Assembly: GCA_019096065.1 (NCBI GenBank)
Contig: JAGUCH010000005.1
Location: forward strand, 3,286,001-3,350,000
Reading direction: 5' to 3'
DNA: 64,000 nt
From: Paracyclopina nana
Taxonomy: Eukaryota; Arthropoda; Copepoda; Cyclopoida; Cyclopettidae
Of the stretch, positions 22,355 to 35,748 are shown piece by piece. Below the pieces are notes generated by a model. That model was not told where the DNA came from and made no database searches. It saw only the letters and a list, made by a program, of their open reading frames with translations. The translations under genes were made by a program, and so were the position numbers. Numbering within the stretch: the first letter of the stretch is position 1; each line of letters opens with the position of its first letter.

Positions 22355-22514
22355 AGCCTATATATAGGTTCCAACAACAAAATAAGTGGTTTAAGTACGA
22401 TAAACTAGTATAGTATGGTGCAGCTGAGCGGGCGAGCTAGCAGGCACCATTCTATGCTTATAAGTAAAAGTAAGGTGTCCATACTATACTGATTTTCATT
22501 GCTGGAACCGGGCT
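22355..22514. mobile_element. MITE family C, copy 3, diverged
   Basis: The right end GGAACCGGGCT matches family C. The left end is AGCC followed by an inserted TATATATA and then GGTTCCAAC. The centre keeps the GAGCTGAGCG/GCGAGCTAGC pattern of the other copies, but with many changes. This is an older or different subfamily member. Confidence 0.65.
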
Positions 22515-22610
22515 AATATCATGAATTTGCAACTGGCAAATATTTACCTCACAACAAATGGGTGTATTGGAAATGAACTGTAGATTACTAACAGAGAGAT
22601 GAAGGGGTTT

Positions 22611-22991
22611 AGGCCTGGATCAGCGCCGTAATTGCGATGCAATTGTCAACATAACAGCGATCAGGTGGTAATTGTAATCCAATTTTTGATATGTGCAAAA
22701 ATTACTTCTTTAGCGGGTTTATAGTAAAACTTTAAGACCAAAATTCAAAAATGGAATCATTAGAGCTTAAACTATCAAAACCAGCTTCTGTTATGACAAA
22801 TAAGGCCAAAAATTAGGCCAACTTGAATTGCAAAGGTTTGGTAGACTTTACTCTTAAAGTTCCGCCGCTGCTTTGCTCGCCGAAAATTACGCTGCAATTA
22901 TCTATCCACTAAAAAATGCAGCGCAATTACTAACAGCAGCTGAAACTATAACCGAAATTGCGCTGCAATCAGAACCAGCTGATCTAGGCCT
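22611..22991. mobile_element. MITE family D, full-length copy
   Basis: 381 bases between AGGCCTGGATCAGC and GCTGATCTAGGCCT, which are inverted. The interior carries several GCAGCGCAATT-like units in both orientations. The right half is shared in reverse with the partial copy at 8707. No clear target duplication is visible, so its exact ends are approximate. Confidence 0.7.
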
Positions 22992-23447
22992 TAAGGTAAA
23001 TGAAGTTGAAGTTTTCTACGTACGCTTGGCAAAATTGACATTGATCACGAATCTATTCACACTTTCAAGAAGGCCACTTTTTGTTCAAGCACAATGTATT
23101 ACGCTAGCAATTCATCAAGCGTCGCGACCTATTAATCTTGCTGTTGTGCAAGAGTTCAGGGGCTCTCTAAATAGCGTTAAGGCCTTTACTGCAAGCAATT
23201 TCGCTTGGCATTGCAGCTTAAGCCTTTCGCGCTAATCGGTTTTCAGAATCGAATCAGCCTCGATTAAAGCGTTAATGCTACTATAAAGCTATCTGGAAAC
23301 AAAGTGCTCAATTTAACAATGCGTTCATTAGGGCAAAAAAGTTAAGCGTTTCACCCTGGCTGCATTGGTGGTTCAGCGTTCAGTCAGCTCGTGATTTATC
23401 GTCTTCATAAAAGCTTTGCACAACAATTCTTGGCCACTCAGTACATT

Positions 23448-23601
23448 AGCCCGGTTCCAACTTGGAAAATCAGCATAGTCAGGAGACGTAACTTGACTTT
23501 TTAGCACAGTCAGGTCACAGCTAGCTCGCGCGCTCAGCTCAACCTGCCTTAACTGGTTTACCGTACTACACTATGCTGATATCTCGTGTTGGAACCGGGC
23601 T
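23448..23601. mobile_element. MITE family C, copy 2
   Basis: Starts AGCCCGGTTCCAAC and ends GTTGGAACCGGGCT. Apart from the extra end, the body is nearly the reverse complement of copy 1 at 21857, so it lies in opposite orientation about 1.4 kb away. Confidence 0.8.
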
Positions 23602-26600
23602 ATAATCTACTGTTCTTTTAAGCATGGCTCATAATTCTCAGCTAATATACCTTTGTAGTCCTATGCTCAGAAAATAAACTAAAAAATCTGCCAAAGGAAG
23701 TTTTCAACTGAAAACTAAACACAAGTAAAATCCGATGGTCTTAAAAAGAAAGCAATCGATTTGTGTTTTCGATATGAAAATAGCAAGGAAATAATAAAAG
23801 TAAGAAAATATAGTCATTTGCGTTAATAGAGTATCCTGAATAATTTAGCTTGCTATAATAAAAATACTTCTCGCCACGCCTAATCTAATGAACCTGAATG
23901 TAATATACTATATATGTATTGCTCTAGTTCTCTCAGTGACGCGATTGAAGTTATTGTAAGTGGCAATACGTTGTAGTTATATGCATCAGGCTACCTGTTT
24001 TACGTCATTATTCCCTGTCCGTCTCATTTGAGAAAAGACACCGCTTTTGTGGGTATTCCCACAGTGCAATCTAGGAGTAGCACCACATTATGATGAAACG
24101 TTGGTTTATAGAGCCTCAAGAGAGGGCAATTTTTCACGAGGGGGAGCAAAGAAGTCTCCAAGCCTTTAGTGAGACCGACGACGGCTAAGATTTTTCTTAG
24201 TGACATCAAGTTAGATTAGCCAGCGAAAAATCCGACACTTCATTTCACCCCTGAGGGTAGATAGCTTTCGTCAGCTCCCTTTTAATAATTCTCATTTCCT
24301 TGATAAAGCCTGGATTACGCCCTATATTCACCATTATAAAAAAGATAAAGAATCATCATAAAAAGCGACCCTTAAGTTGGGCATGGAAATCTTAATGAAG
24401 GAAATCTTATCCCGTCTATCTAGGGCCCACATACGTCCTTTTTGCCCCCCAAAAATGTAGTGCAACAAAATATTCTCGCACGTACTAGTATTGCATACTC
24501 AGTTCAATTTTCCCTGCCACTCCCGCGAATGGACAGTTTTTTCCTGTCTGCACTTTTTAGCACCACTACTGGGGTCTTTCCCTCTCTCAGTCTTGTCATT
24601 TTTCGAAGCCGTGGTGAAGTGTAAGCACTTTTTCGTGTACCTTGAGGGTGGACTAGGAGTGTACTTAATTTTAGGTCCAGGATCCTCCCCGTCTTTTTTA
24701 TGGCTCCTTTGGCCATGGCTCGTAGAGGGATAGCAGAAAAATATATGACACAAATTGGTTGGTGAAAGTAGCTGCTTTTCTTAAGGCATCTCTGCGCGAG
24801 CCTGTGCTGGTGAAACTCCGAGCAGAAAAGGTCCTTGAAAGCTTGCTTTTGGAAAGCACAAAGGTTGATTTTCTTTGTGAAAACCTTATCGCAAACTAGC
24901 CAGCTAGCATTTTATCTCAAATATGCAAGGTCCATATCCATTTCTAAGAAATGAGAAAGTCCCTTTAATGAACTTACGTAAGGCCATAGCTATGCGTAGC
25001 ACACGTCTGTGTTAAAAAGTAGGAAACGATCAGTTCCGTTCCTATTGCTGTACTGTGCGTACAAGCTGAAAATGTATTATTGGAGGTATCGAGGTAGGTA
25101 ATTTGCTTCCTACAATATGTGTAGAGAAGATCGTATGGCTGTTTGAATGTATTCAGCCTCGCGCACATATTAGATCTCAAGATCAGTAAATAAATTAGTT
25201 TTCTCGCTTGCTAACTAAGCATCCTCATAAACTCACTTGCTATCTTTCCTACCAGGTTTTCTGCTATCTCTGATTGGGAAAGTTGTTTGTCGTCGAAAGG
25301 ATTATGCTATCTCGATCTCATAAATACTTCAATCATATTCATGCAAACTCCAAAAACTAAAATAGGAAGTTAGGCCACAATCAGGTCCTCCATTATATGC
25401 TGATCAAATTACCCTAGATAAAAGTACATTTCCCTTGATTTTAAATGACTCTGCAAATACAGGAAAATGAGCCCAAAAGAAGTTAGGTGGTTTCACCTAC
25501 ATTCCACGACCTTGGAAGCACACACAAACTGCCAATCAACTTTTGTTTGATAAGCACTTTCACAATCAAATTAGAAGGATATTGAGGAAAGACTCTTTGA
25601 AAAAAACCTGAATACGTTTGCAAAAAGAGGCCGTTACAGTTGAAGAAAAGCTACTACAAATCCTTGCGATTGCACTTTTGAAAACTCGTGAAAAGGTCTC
25701 AAGACCAAGATGTTATCGAATTCTGCAAGTAAGTAGAAAGTCATTGTGCTCAATGGTCGTCGTTTTGCCCCGTTAAGCTTCAAAGTTCGCAAGAAGTGCA
25801 AGAATACGAATTGCCTTGCGTTTAATCCTTATATGAAATCAATACGCGAACAAAAGGAATTAGTAAAAAAATGTATAAAGCAAGAAGGAATGATCATTTA
25901 AATGATTCCTCTGAAATCTTGTGATGGTGGTCGTAAAGCCTCTCTCAAGGGATAAAAGAATGTGATTTTCTGGCAGTAACTTTTGAATCAATTGTCAGTA
26001 AATCCTCCCTCAGTAGTAAAAGTTGGGATGTGATGCTTTATCAAGAAAATAGGCATCTTAGGTTGGCTGAGCATTCAACAAGAAATCTGAGCCTTGGAAC
26101 AGACAATGACAAAAGCTATCATCTCTAACCTAATTTGGAGAGGCAAACGTGCGTGAAAGTGTAATCGCAAACTTTCCTTCCACTGAGATAACGTTGCTGA
26201 CTTTCAAAATGTAACGATTTAAAAAAGAACCTTAAGTTGGGAAAGAGATCACAGCTTGTGCAAATCAAAATAAATCAAAATGGTTAGTTCTGACTGCTTG
26301 AGGCCACAAGCAATCGCAGATTGATCGAAATTAATACAATAGCGTGATAATGTGAATGTAAGCTGATACATCCATGAAAGAACAACAAGCCTAGCATAAT
26401 AAAGTATCCCACTTATTTCTAAGAGAGGTATCCAAGCAAATATTTTTCCTAATTGTTTTCTGTCCTTTGATAAAAGACAAGAACCGTGAAATCGAGCCAT
26501 GTACCAACTCATAATTTGTCACCGAAAACTTTTCCTAGCGCTATTTATTTATCGCTAAAGGAGCAAGAAGAAAAAAGCATCACGAAAGCCATTACAGCAT

Positions 26601-28139
26601 TAGATGCCATAAATATACGTATTCCGGTCCCTAACCCCAAATCGGCAATTCTATGTTTAAATTGCGGAGCGCAAAAACATGGAAACTTATAGCTGTTTAT
26701 AAAAACTCACCCTTTGTTGCTGTTCATTGTTAATTGTATTCACCCAACGCACGTGCCGCAAGCTGAACGGAATCAACTGATGTGTTAGCATTTTGGTCAG
26801 CTGATTGTCTCATCGTCTCATCGCGTCAGAGCAGGAGTACCAGATATTTTTGACTTTTGCTCAGTTAAAAATGGCTTTTCTTAGCAAAGTTTGCGAAATA
26901 ATAGAAATAACGCAGACAACCTTGGCCAACCATTATAGTTCAAAGGTCTGTGAGACTAGAGCCACGAAAGGCTAGGCTTAATGCAGATATTTTATTTTCA
27001 CCCATGCATTTTGGGGAAATTCTCAAGGTGTCAAACACCTAAACTAGATTCATATCCTTGTTTAGTCGTGTTCTTACTGTTCTCAGTAATGTAATAAAGC
27101 TACAAATAAATCTCACCAACACATCCATATATTCATGGGAAACAAGTCAGCAGATTGCTGCATTTCTCCAAATAAAAAGCCTCAGAGGGTCATTATTTTC
27201 CTATGATTGAGTAGGGTCCAGTTATGTGATGGGCTATCAAATAAGCGCCTCCCGTGCAACCGAGTAAAAAGGATAATATTAGAAAGCAAGGTGTTCTACA
27301 ACATAATACTATAGCGGCAGTATTCATCACGAAGCAGAGTTTCCCATTACACTCTGGAGATTCATTCCAGATAAGTGGGGTTTTCTAGCACTAGAAGTAG
27401 CACTATACTACATGCTGCTGGAAACTGCTAAGTAGAGTCGCGTTTCCTTGAAGGGAAGGCATTTAAAACAGTGTGATTTCTAAAGCCAATCATAACAACA
27501 GCATTTAATCACAGCTTCTAAAACATCAAAACTTCGCTACTGTTTACAATGGACAAGGGTCGAGTTCTTCATAACGTGGCTTGACCTGAACGATGGAGAA
27601 ACCAGGAAAAATGGGCGATTTGCATTATCTGATAAAGAACTCTCATAGTACGAACTAATCCGAAATCCCAATCTTAGCTCACAAAAGAATGCATCAAAGC
27701 TTCTAGTATAGTACATTGCATTGCTGAACAGATGGAACGAACTGTTCAATATTCTAAGAAATATCAGAAATTAGTGCATATCCCTCAGTTATTGGAGGAT
27801 TAGTTCTTCCTTGCCTGAGCGTAAAGTCGTATTTATCCTGTAGATTTTAATGGGACGGTCTGTTAATTGGCTGTTGCGGTTTGGGCGAAACTCTTTGTAC
27901 TCTAAGGTATAGATGGGCAATTCTACTGGATGTAATCGAATTGCCATCGAATTATTTTTGAAAATATGTACTAGCATTTGCAGTATACGTACTTATAGGC
28001 AATTATGCGGAGCATATTTATCGTTCAAGGCGTTTATCATCTACTAATTTAATTGTAGCTACTAGCTTAAAAACTAAGAGCACAGTAGTGGCGATGCAAC
28101 TAAAACTTATCAGCAATAATACAATAACTTTTCTACAAT
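23602..28139. other. Intergenic, no gene supported
   Basis: About 4.5 kb of AT-rich sequence. The open frames are short, lack family motifs and show no chain of compatible splice sites. Confidence 0.45.
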
Positions 28140-28330
28140 TTTAGAAGTTGCTCAAAAAAATTTCAAGAGAATGTGGAGGAAAAAAATTGCGCAAAGGTTT
28201 TGTTGACTTGACTCCAGTTGTTCCGACATTGCTCAGCTATTCATGAATGCACCTCAGTTACAAAAACATAGCTGACGCAATTATTAAGATCAACTGAAAT
28301 TATGCCCAAATTATGCCCTGATTCAGGCCT
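28140..28330. mobile_element. Degenerate partial copy of MITE family D
   Basis: It ends ATTCAGGCCT and keeps, in the same order, weak matches to the family D arm: GCAAAGGTTT, the GTTGACTTGACTC region, and two CAATT-containing units. Similarity is much lower than between the copies at 8707 and 22611, so it is an old relic. Confidence 0.45.
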
Positions 28331-31300
28331 GGAGTGTATAAAGAGCGCTCTAAATTGAGTAACTTGGAAACTTCATACACGTGTACAAGTTGAAAAAGTA
28401 ATTAGTTTATGCGTATGTAAATGACCTGCATTTGGTGTCTGCTTTTTAATTTTACTCCCGTGGCACATAACCGTAAGCAGTCACTGACAGTGAAAGAATT
28501 TGTGAAAACGTTGAAGACAAAACGTGCACAATTTCAGGCAGCCTTGGTTAATTATTTCAGTGGAGCATTTAGCTTCCCTTTCGGATATGCATCTTTGGTG
28601 ACGGTTTTCCATTTTGAAACTAAGGATAATATTTGTCACAAATTCCACCAGCCTTGCTGCAGTGGCATTCCTGATGTACCACCGCACCACTATTTTGAGT
28701 TGCTCGAAAAACCAAGGAGAAAGTCTTATGCATGGATTAAAATGACACATTTGCTGGAGAACCAATAAAACAATCGGCTCCATTTGCTCTATGCAGCATG
28801 TGGGTGAGTTCCTATAAGTCTATTCAAGTACCTTTTCTCTGCATATTTCAGCTATAGTCTTAGCAAAATACATGTTCAATTGAATATGCCTTCTGCATGA
28901 CAAATAAACGATGCTATTCAATGAATAATGTCAGCAACAATGATGCATCGTTAATTACGTGAATGCAACCATGATTCATTTCGTTTGTGTTTTGCATCCA
29001 TCAAAAGCCGTCTGCAAAAATGAATTCAAAAAGCCTACGTCTTTTCGTCGGCTTTCCTCGCTTTTTGCCTATATACTGCCTATATATTGCCTATATTTTT
29101 GTTTCCCTGCTGTTTGAGCTTTGCGAAAAAAGGTAGATGTAAGCCTGGTGGTTTTTTCGCTCTGCTTTCAATCCAAGCAATCAAAGCCGACAGCAGGAGC
29201 AACGCGCAGTTAAAGGTCATTAGAGCCAGCCCAAATACAGTAGCCAAGGCTGGAGAGCATTACTAGTCAATCGTGAAGCTCAAATGATCATGGCAGCTTG
29301 ATAGAAAAACTCCCCCGCAAACTAGGATCATTTATCCATTTCGTAATGAGCTGAGAGTAAGTTCTTGGGAACTTTTCAATTGAACCATATATTTATCTCA
29401 CTATTACAATGCTGTAGCTAGCTGTATCCTTGTATTATGACGTTCCAGCATAGCACTGGCTATTATTCATCACGGAAATGGTTTCTTTATCTTGTTTCCC
29501 TTGCAGGCTCAACAAGTAGGTGCATGTGCAATGACATGGCTGATCAATCAAAAGCATATCTGTGTACTATGCTCATTATTAGAGTACGTGCAACTTTCAG
29601 GCAGCAAAAAAAGCATATTGAGCTGCATCTGGTCAGCTGCTGTAACTGGTATATGCATGCCTTGACCAAAATTACATGTAGTATATGTGTGGTTCAGGCC
29701 TACAACTCATCTCGTAATATGAACGTGCATGCGTCAGTATGTAGCCTAAAAATGGATCACAAGTTTGGTTTCCCATAGTGTCCTCCCGTGGGAACTCTGG
29801 AAAGTGGATGCGGTTGGCTTTCGCCATGTGAATGGATCCTGCAGTAGTAACTATGTCATGGCACATCTATTACGATGCGGAGTCCTTCTTGGGGTATATT
29901 CAAATTCTGCGTCAAGTCTACTACTTTTAGCTCGATTGGATTCAGCTGCATGGAACAGCTGTGTGTGCATTTTCATTTTCGCCTTTCTTTGTTGCCATTT
30001 CTTGCTCAGAGAGATGAGGACAAGAATTATGATTGTTGGCAAATGGGAAGAGGCTGCTGGTGAAGTGGCTATAATATAAAGCTTAACGTGATGTGCATCC
30101 TGATAAAAGGCCTTGATGATATGACATCATGTACTACGTACTACGTTTGGTCACACTGCACTGCGGGTATATCTCGAATCCATGAACTCCATTGATTGCT
30201 TCTGAGACACGCGCGGGCGTTCTTTATGGCTGCAATTTTTCATTTGCACTTCACTGCAGGCTCTTTTTTCATTACTATGAAAGCTCGTAGCATATAATGT
30301 TACTCCTATTTAGAGGCTATTAAAGTTCCCACCTACGCTGAGTGAGTCAGATTACGAGGGGAAAGTTTACGTAAATAACCAACTGCGAATTTGGAAGCTT
30401 GAAAACGAATGCAGTTAGTTAGGATCATTACATTTTACCATTTTTTACAGTTATCAAAGAAGAATGTCCAAATCTCAAATTGCGAAATGCTTGCAATTAA
30501 AAGTGTAACGTTATAAGGTTCCCCTACATAAATGAAATCGTGTTTACACTGGCTTTCCTCCTCTTGCGAAAAAAGGAACAAAGTTAATGTCAAAATGATC
30601 TAGTGTGACTGCAAAAAGGCCTTTTATGCTCGTGTCAAGCCAAATTTTTGGTCGTTTTCATCTCAGCATCGTTTATGGCAAGGCTAGACATAAACTTGAG
30701 ATGCTTAAAATCCCATATTTTAACAGCACCAGGCCTGACATCTTAACTTTGTCCGTCCTGGTTAATCCAACTACCAGGCCAAAAGTTTGTTGCCAGCTTT
30801 TAGATAAAGATATATTCTCTGCTCCTATGTTTCGTCATAAATATCCTGCGCTGTTTCAAAATGAGCTTAGCTCACCATATACTCAATTTGTGGTGCATTT
30901 TCAGCCTCATGAATGTACTAGGATGCTGCTACTGTTCTACTCTACTACCAGCCCCCATTCTTGCCTTGTGGGCTTGTAGAACAGGGCATTTTCTTCAAAT
31001 GCAGCTGCTGGGAGCACCTCCACTTTAACCTGATTTATTTTCACAATTTGAACTATAACTGCACTGCGCACTACATGGGAATGTAGCTCATTTTGTTGAA
31101 GAAAGAAATAAACTACACAACTTGCTTCCCCTTTTTTCGTGTCCTCTTTTGTATGTATGCACAGCGTTGTACTAAGATTAACTTGTTCTGATCCTTAATA
31201 GGAAATCCTTTAAGACTTGTTGTATCCTTCCTTGTAAAATGCAATTGTGCACTGCGCAGGATCAATTTCAGATTAGCTTGGAAGAAAGTTCTAATAATGA

Positions 31301-34300
31301 TATCACATCTTTGTTAGTTTCAAAGGGTTCTTGCACAGAGCTTTTCTAAAAACCTCGGGATTTTGGACTCTTGGTTCAAAGAAAAGCTTAACTTGTCTGG
31401 AATATGAATTTGCTAGTCAAAGAGGCCAATGTAAAAATGAAAGGATCTGTCACGCTATGGTATGTATTCTATTCTGAAGGGCCAATACTGAAGGACGTTG
31501 TGCAGTTGCGATTTTCCTATTCAAAAGTCACTCTTCTGCAACAATATGCAATCAAGCCAGCGAAAAGGGCCAGTATATACTACCTTTTGCCTTGCAACAC
31601 AAAACATACAGGCTTTTTATGCGTGGTAGACTATGCTATGCTATGCATGTACGTACGTAGTGATACAAAGCAGGTGTGATTGTGTGAGATTGCTGCCCAC
31701 AGCCGGCCTAGCTTCCTTCAGTACTGTATTTTGATGAGTGTCATTCATTACATATTCATTCCTTGCTTTATTGTAGCTCTGCTGCCTGGTGAATTGAGCC
31801 TGGGAATTGAAGCTGCTTTCAGATCATGCAAGGGCCATGATATTAACAATATTGCGACATGCTCCTGAATGCAAAAAAAAACCGATGCGAGTTGCAAGAT
31901 TCTTTTTTTCAAATGACTTACATTTTTTAAAAAGCATTTGCGACGCTTATTTGTTCACTCAGATGGAAAATACGCAAAAGATTTCATATGGCTTTCGTAA
32001 ATAAGAGCTTAATCAAGAAATGCACTATCACAAATGTCAGCATAATGGGCTCTTTTCAGCGAACAGCTTGCTGTGTTGCTATCTTCGTTTTCCATTGATA
32101 TTTTGAATGCATGATTCAGATCCATTTATCGCTGACATAAAAGAATTCTTTGTACTCAACAGCATTTATTGCCAACTGTGAGCTTTTTCGTCAACAGCAG
32201 ACATTCTGCAAAAGTTTCGTGAAACTTGAGTTCGTTTGGAAGTTTGCTAAAAGCTCTGTTAAGATACACTTCCCGTTGAGGATGCAAGACGCGAAAAAAA
32301 GCAAGCGTAATGATGAATGGGCCTAAGCAAGCAAGTCTTCTCCTCTTTCATGCTTTCTTTAAAGAGATCATCCAGTTTTGCGCAATCAAACTTTTTGGTT
32401 TGGTATTTGGTTCAGCATGTTTTTTTCAATTTTCTAGGAAGAGCGCGCGCGATCGATGATATGGCCAGATCTCGCGCTAAGTCTGGATTCAACTGGTTAT
32501 GGTAAATTATGATAATTTATGCGAAATTGCAAAAGGTCCATTCTTCTCAAATTAAATTAGTGGATAATTCAAGCCCACCTCATTTACAAATAAATTCCAT
32601 TTCAGCTGTTAATTTTTACACATTACTTGCTTGGATTCTGCTCTCTAGCCATGAACCCGACAAATATCAATAGGTATTTGTAGTTTCAAGCACAGAATAG
32701 AGTCACAATGAAATTTGGCATGACTTAGGCCTTTTTGGAAGCACATTCAGTGCTTTGAAACATTAGGTTGCAGGATGCATGCGAGCAGAATTTTTGCGAG
32801 ATGAGCTAGGCCAAGTGGAATATGCTTATGAGAGCTGAGCAAGAAAAGGAGAAAGAGGAAGAATACAAAAGTATTGGCTTATCTGTGAGGGCTGGGATTG
32901 CTAAAGAAGGACGACGCTGCCGCCATATCTCATTCAAAGACAACGGGAACTTGAAGAAAAAAGCAGCTCTTTTGTAGTCGTCGTCGTTGTAGTATTTCTT
33001 TTTTCCTCTCCAGAATGAGCAAAGATTTTTGTCAGAAGGCAGAGGTGTATGGCTCATCAAAAGTAAGCCATGACTATAATGAGCTGATTGTCTTTCTTGA
33101 TGATTGCATTTTCAAATAGAAATTAATTGCCTTTAACCAGCCATGAGAGGACAAGTTCTTAAATCCAAAACTGGACTGTTATTATCATGTGCATTTTTAG
33201 ATTGCATGGCTCTTTTGTGGCTAGAGAATAATGTCAACATTTGACCATAAGGCATGACCATCCTCAATTGCGTAGTAAAAGGAAGCCTTTAAGCAAAAAA
33301 ATCCTGCAGCCAATCTTTTGTAAGCGTAAGTTTGTTTTCTGCGACCAATATCAAATTGGCATTGGCAGTACGTTTGTGTCCAGCATGAACAAGTTAATTC
33401 TTATAAGGATTTGCTTGTGTGTGTAGAATAGGCTCACTAATAAGACCTCAAGTGTAATCTCTTTGTGGGCGTCTCTTCTTCTACTTACTAATCAAAAGTT
33501 AGGGCTGAAACTTCAATTTCCTAGTAGAGTTTCATGGAAAAAATTATAAGCCTTTTCTCCAGCATTTTCCTAGTATGAGCGCTTGCTATACCTTAGAGAG
33601 AAGATAGTCAGAAAGACTCATTCTTCTGTTTTTTGCTTTTATTGGTAATAAATGGCAGGTCAGTGAAAAAAAGATGGATGCAGTATGCGGACTTTTCCAG
33701 TTTCCTCCTGCCCTGGCTATAAAGATTATTATTACAGCACCTGTTTTTGCCATCAGTGCTAAATTGGAGCGATCCAACGACGAAGATCATGGTCAGAGCC
33801 CGAGGAAAATCCAATAGAACGTCGTTGTACATGCGTGACCTAGAGACCTTGAAAAGGCCATTTTTGTTACTGCCACTCAAATCAGGGTACTATAGTACAA
33901 GGGCTAGGAATAGGAATAAGCTAGTTCTGTCAGAAGCCCAAGGGACATTGGTCTTGGAAACTTATGGGTACTTTTTAACGCTGCGTCCAATTAGTGGGAA
34001 TGCTCAAGCTTAAGCTTTTATTAGTATGTTCGCCAAATTACCATAATCTGAGAGGGCTTTCTTGATTTTTTTTTTTCATGAACGAGCAAGTCGCTTTTTT
34101 CCTCAGCAATATCTCTTCATCCGTGAAAGAACTCAACTGAGAGCTTAGATCTCCTTTTTTCAGCCATTAACTTTTTGCCATGTCGATTGTTATTAGATTT
34201 ATTGACAACTTTTTAGATCAACCTATTTCTCTCATCCTGCGTGAGATATTGCAACAAAAAAGGAGGATAGGGGCGCCAACTTGTGTATTTTTTCTTCTAT

Positions 34301-35717
34301 TTGCTTTGTTGCTTTGTGTAGCCTTGTTAGCTGCCAGTTTGCAAAAAAATGCGTAACTTTTTCTTCTTCTTCTTCTGAATTGTACGGAAACCAAGTAATG
34401 TTTGTTCGGAATTCATTCAAATGCTAATTTGCTTCTGGGCTAGTTTCCTGCCCAACAGCTATTGTCTTCAACATTGTATTTCCTCCCCTCTCAGCAGTCT
34501 TGTTGACTTTTGGTGCAAATCAGCGAATTTGAGTTCTTTTATGCTGGTATTTGTTGTAGCAGCTCTGCATGATCACGTATTTGTGCATTAATGATGATGC
34601 TGTAGATAGTCAATACGACGTACTGCCAGAGAACGTATGCTTTGAACGTTCCTTTGCATCGAAGGTCTAATGCAAATAACTTTGGCAATAGCATAAAGAG
34701 CCCCTGGAGGTCAGGATATGCTTTATCCAATATATGCATACTTGCTCAAATGAGGTTAAACTTTCAGGTGCTTTTCTGAGTTTTACCTTGAATTCACAGT
34801 GTCTGAATTAGTAAGCATCAATGTCATCCACATCAACATACAAACCAAAATTATCTTTATGCAAGCAATACCATATGATAGCTAAAATGGGGAAAATACA
34901 GCAGTATTTTACAAAATGTACCAAAGTTTACGTCTCAGTTACTTTCTCATGGGAATCGGGTTAAAAGAGCTTCCAACAAATTAAAAGTCATGCATGATCC
35001 TCAAGCTTCTTTTCTGGCAGAGGAAAGAGCTTCTTCAGAAAGAAGAAGAGTTGGCTTAAAATTGGAGAAAAAGTAGTCTGAGCTTGTAACACACTTGAGT
35101 GTAGTAGCATGGCCGTACTCAACAACTTTTCTTCGCTTGTCTCGTTTCTTATTCTCAGCAACTGTGATACTCTCTCTTCATAAGATGCTGACATGGCATA
35201 CTATGCTGCTAGTATCATAAGAATACGTACATAAGGAAGAAAAGAATCATCATTGCAGTCCTCCCATATTTTTTGTTGCATCAAGAATCCCATTTTCAAG
35301 CTTTTCATTTCTTACAACTTTGTTCAGAAAATCGAGCTGGAGCTGTAGTTTGTTGTTAACAAATAACCAAAAAACATTCCCTTGTCTGCTGTAGGAAAGC
35401 ACTCACTCCACTTTCAAACACTTAACGGCCATTTTCAAAGCTGTACTGCTCTTGGCCAGCTGAAAAAACAAGACAACTTCGATCTCACTAGTTGGCTGGC
35501 TCAGTCTCATCTTACATTGAGGCATGCATCTTTGAAGGAAACTCAGTGCCAGACAGAAAGCTGGTCTCATGCTGGAAACGAGCTGTTGGGATGAAGACGG
35601 CCTTGTAATGTTTTTGGGTAGCTAAAACTTATCCAAAAGTGATACTGTGTGTTGTGACCACACACAATTTTATCGGAAGAAGCATTTACTTTCTGGGACA
35701 GTATGATCGAAGCATTT
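28331..35717. other. Intergenic, no gene supported
   Basis: About 7.4 kb without a recognisable gene. The frames up to about 124 codons (for example at 30605 on plus) resemble nothing I know. A short TTC run lies at about 34360-34377. Confidence 0.45.
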
Positions 35718-35748
35718 CTTAGCTTTTTCCGGCAATATGAGAACGGCC
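35718..35748. mobile_element. Solo end of MITE family B
   Basis: These 31 bases reproduce the right terminus of the element at 19593-19803 (CTTAGCTTTTTCCGG, then the inverted terminal GAACGGCC). No partner end is found nearby, so it is a remnant. Confidence 0.7.

Noticed and set aside
8475..23235. Shared peptide TEIALQS in short frames at 8.7 kb and 22.95 kb
   Set aside because: Both frames run across copies of MITE family D; the shared peptide reflects the repeat, not a gene family.
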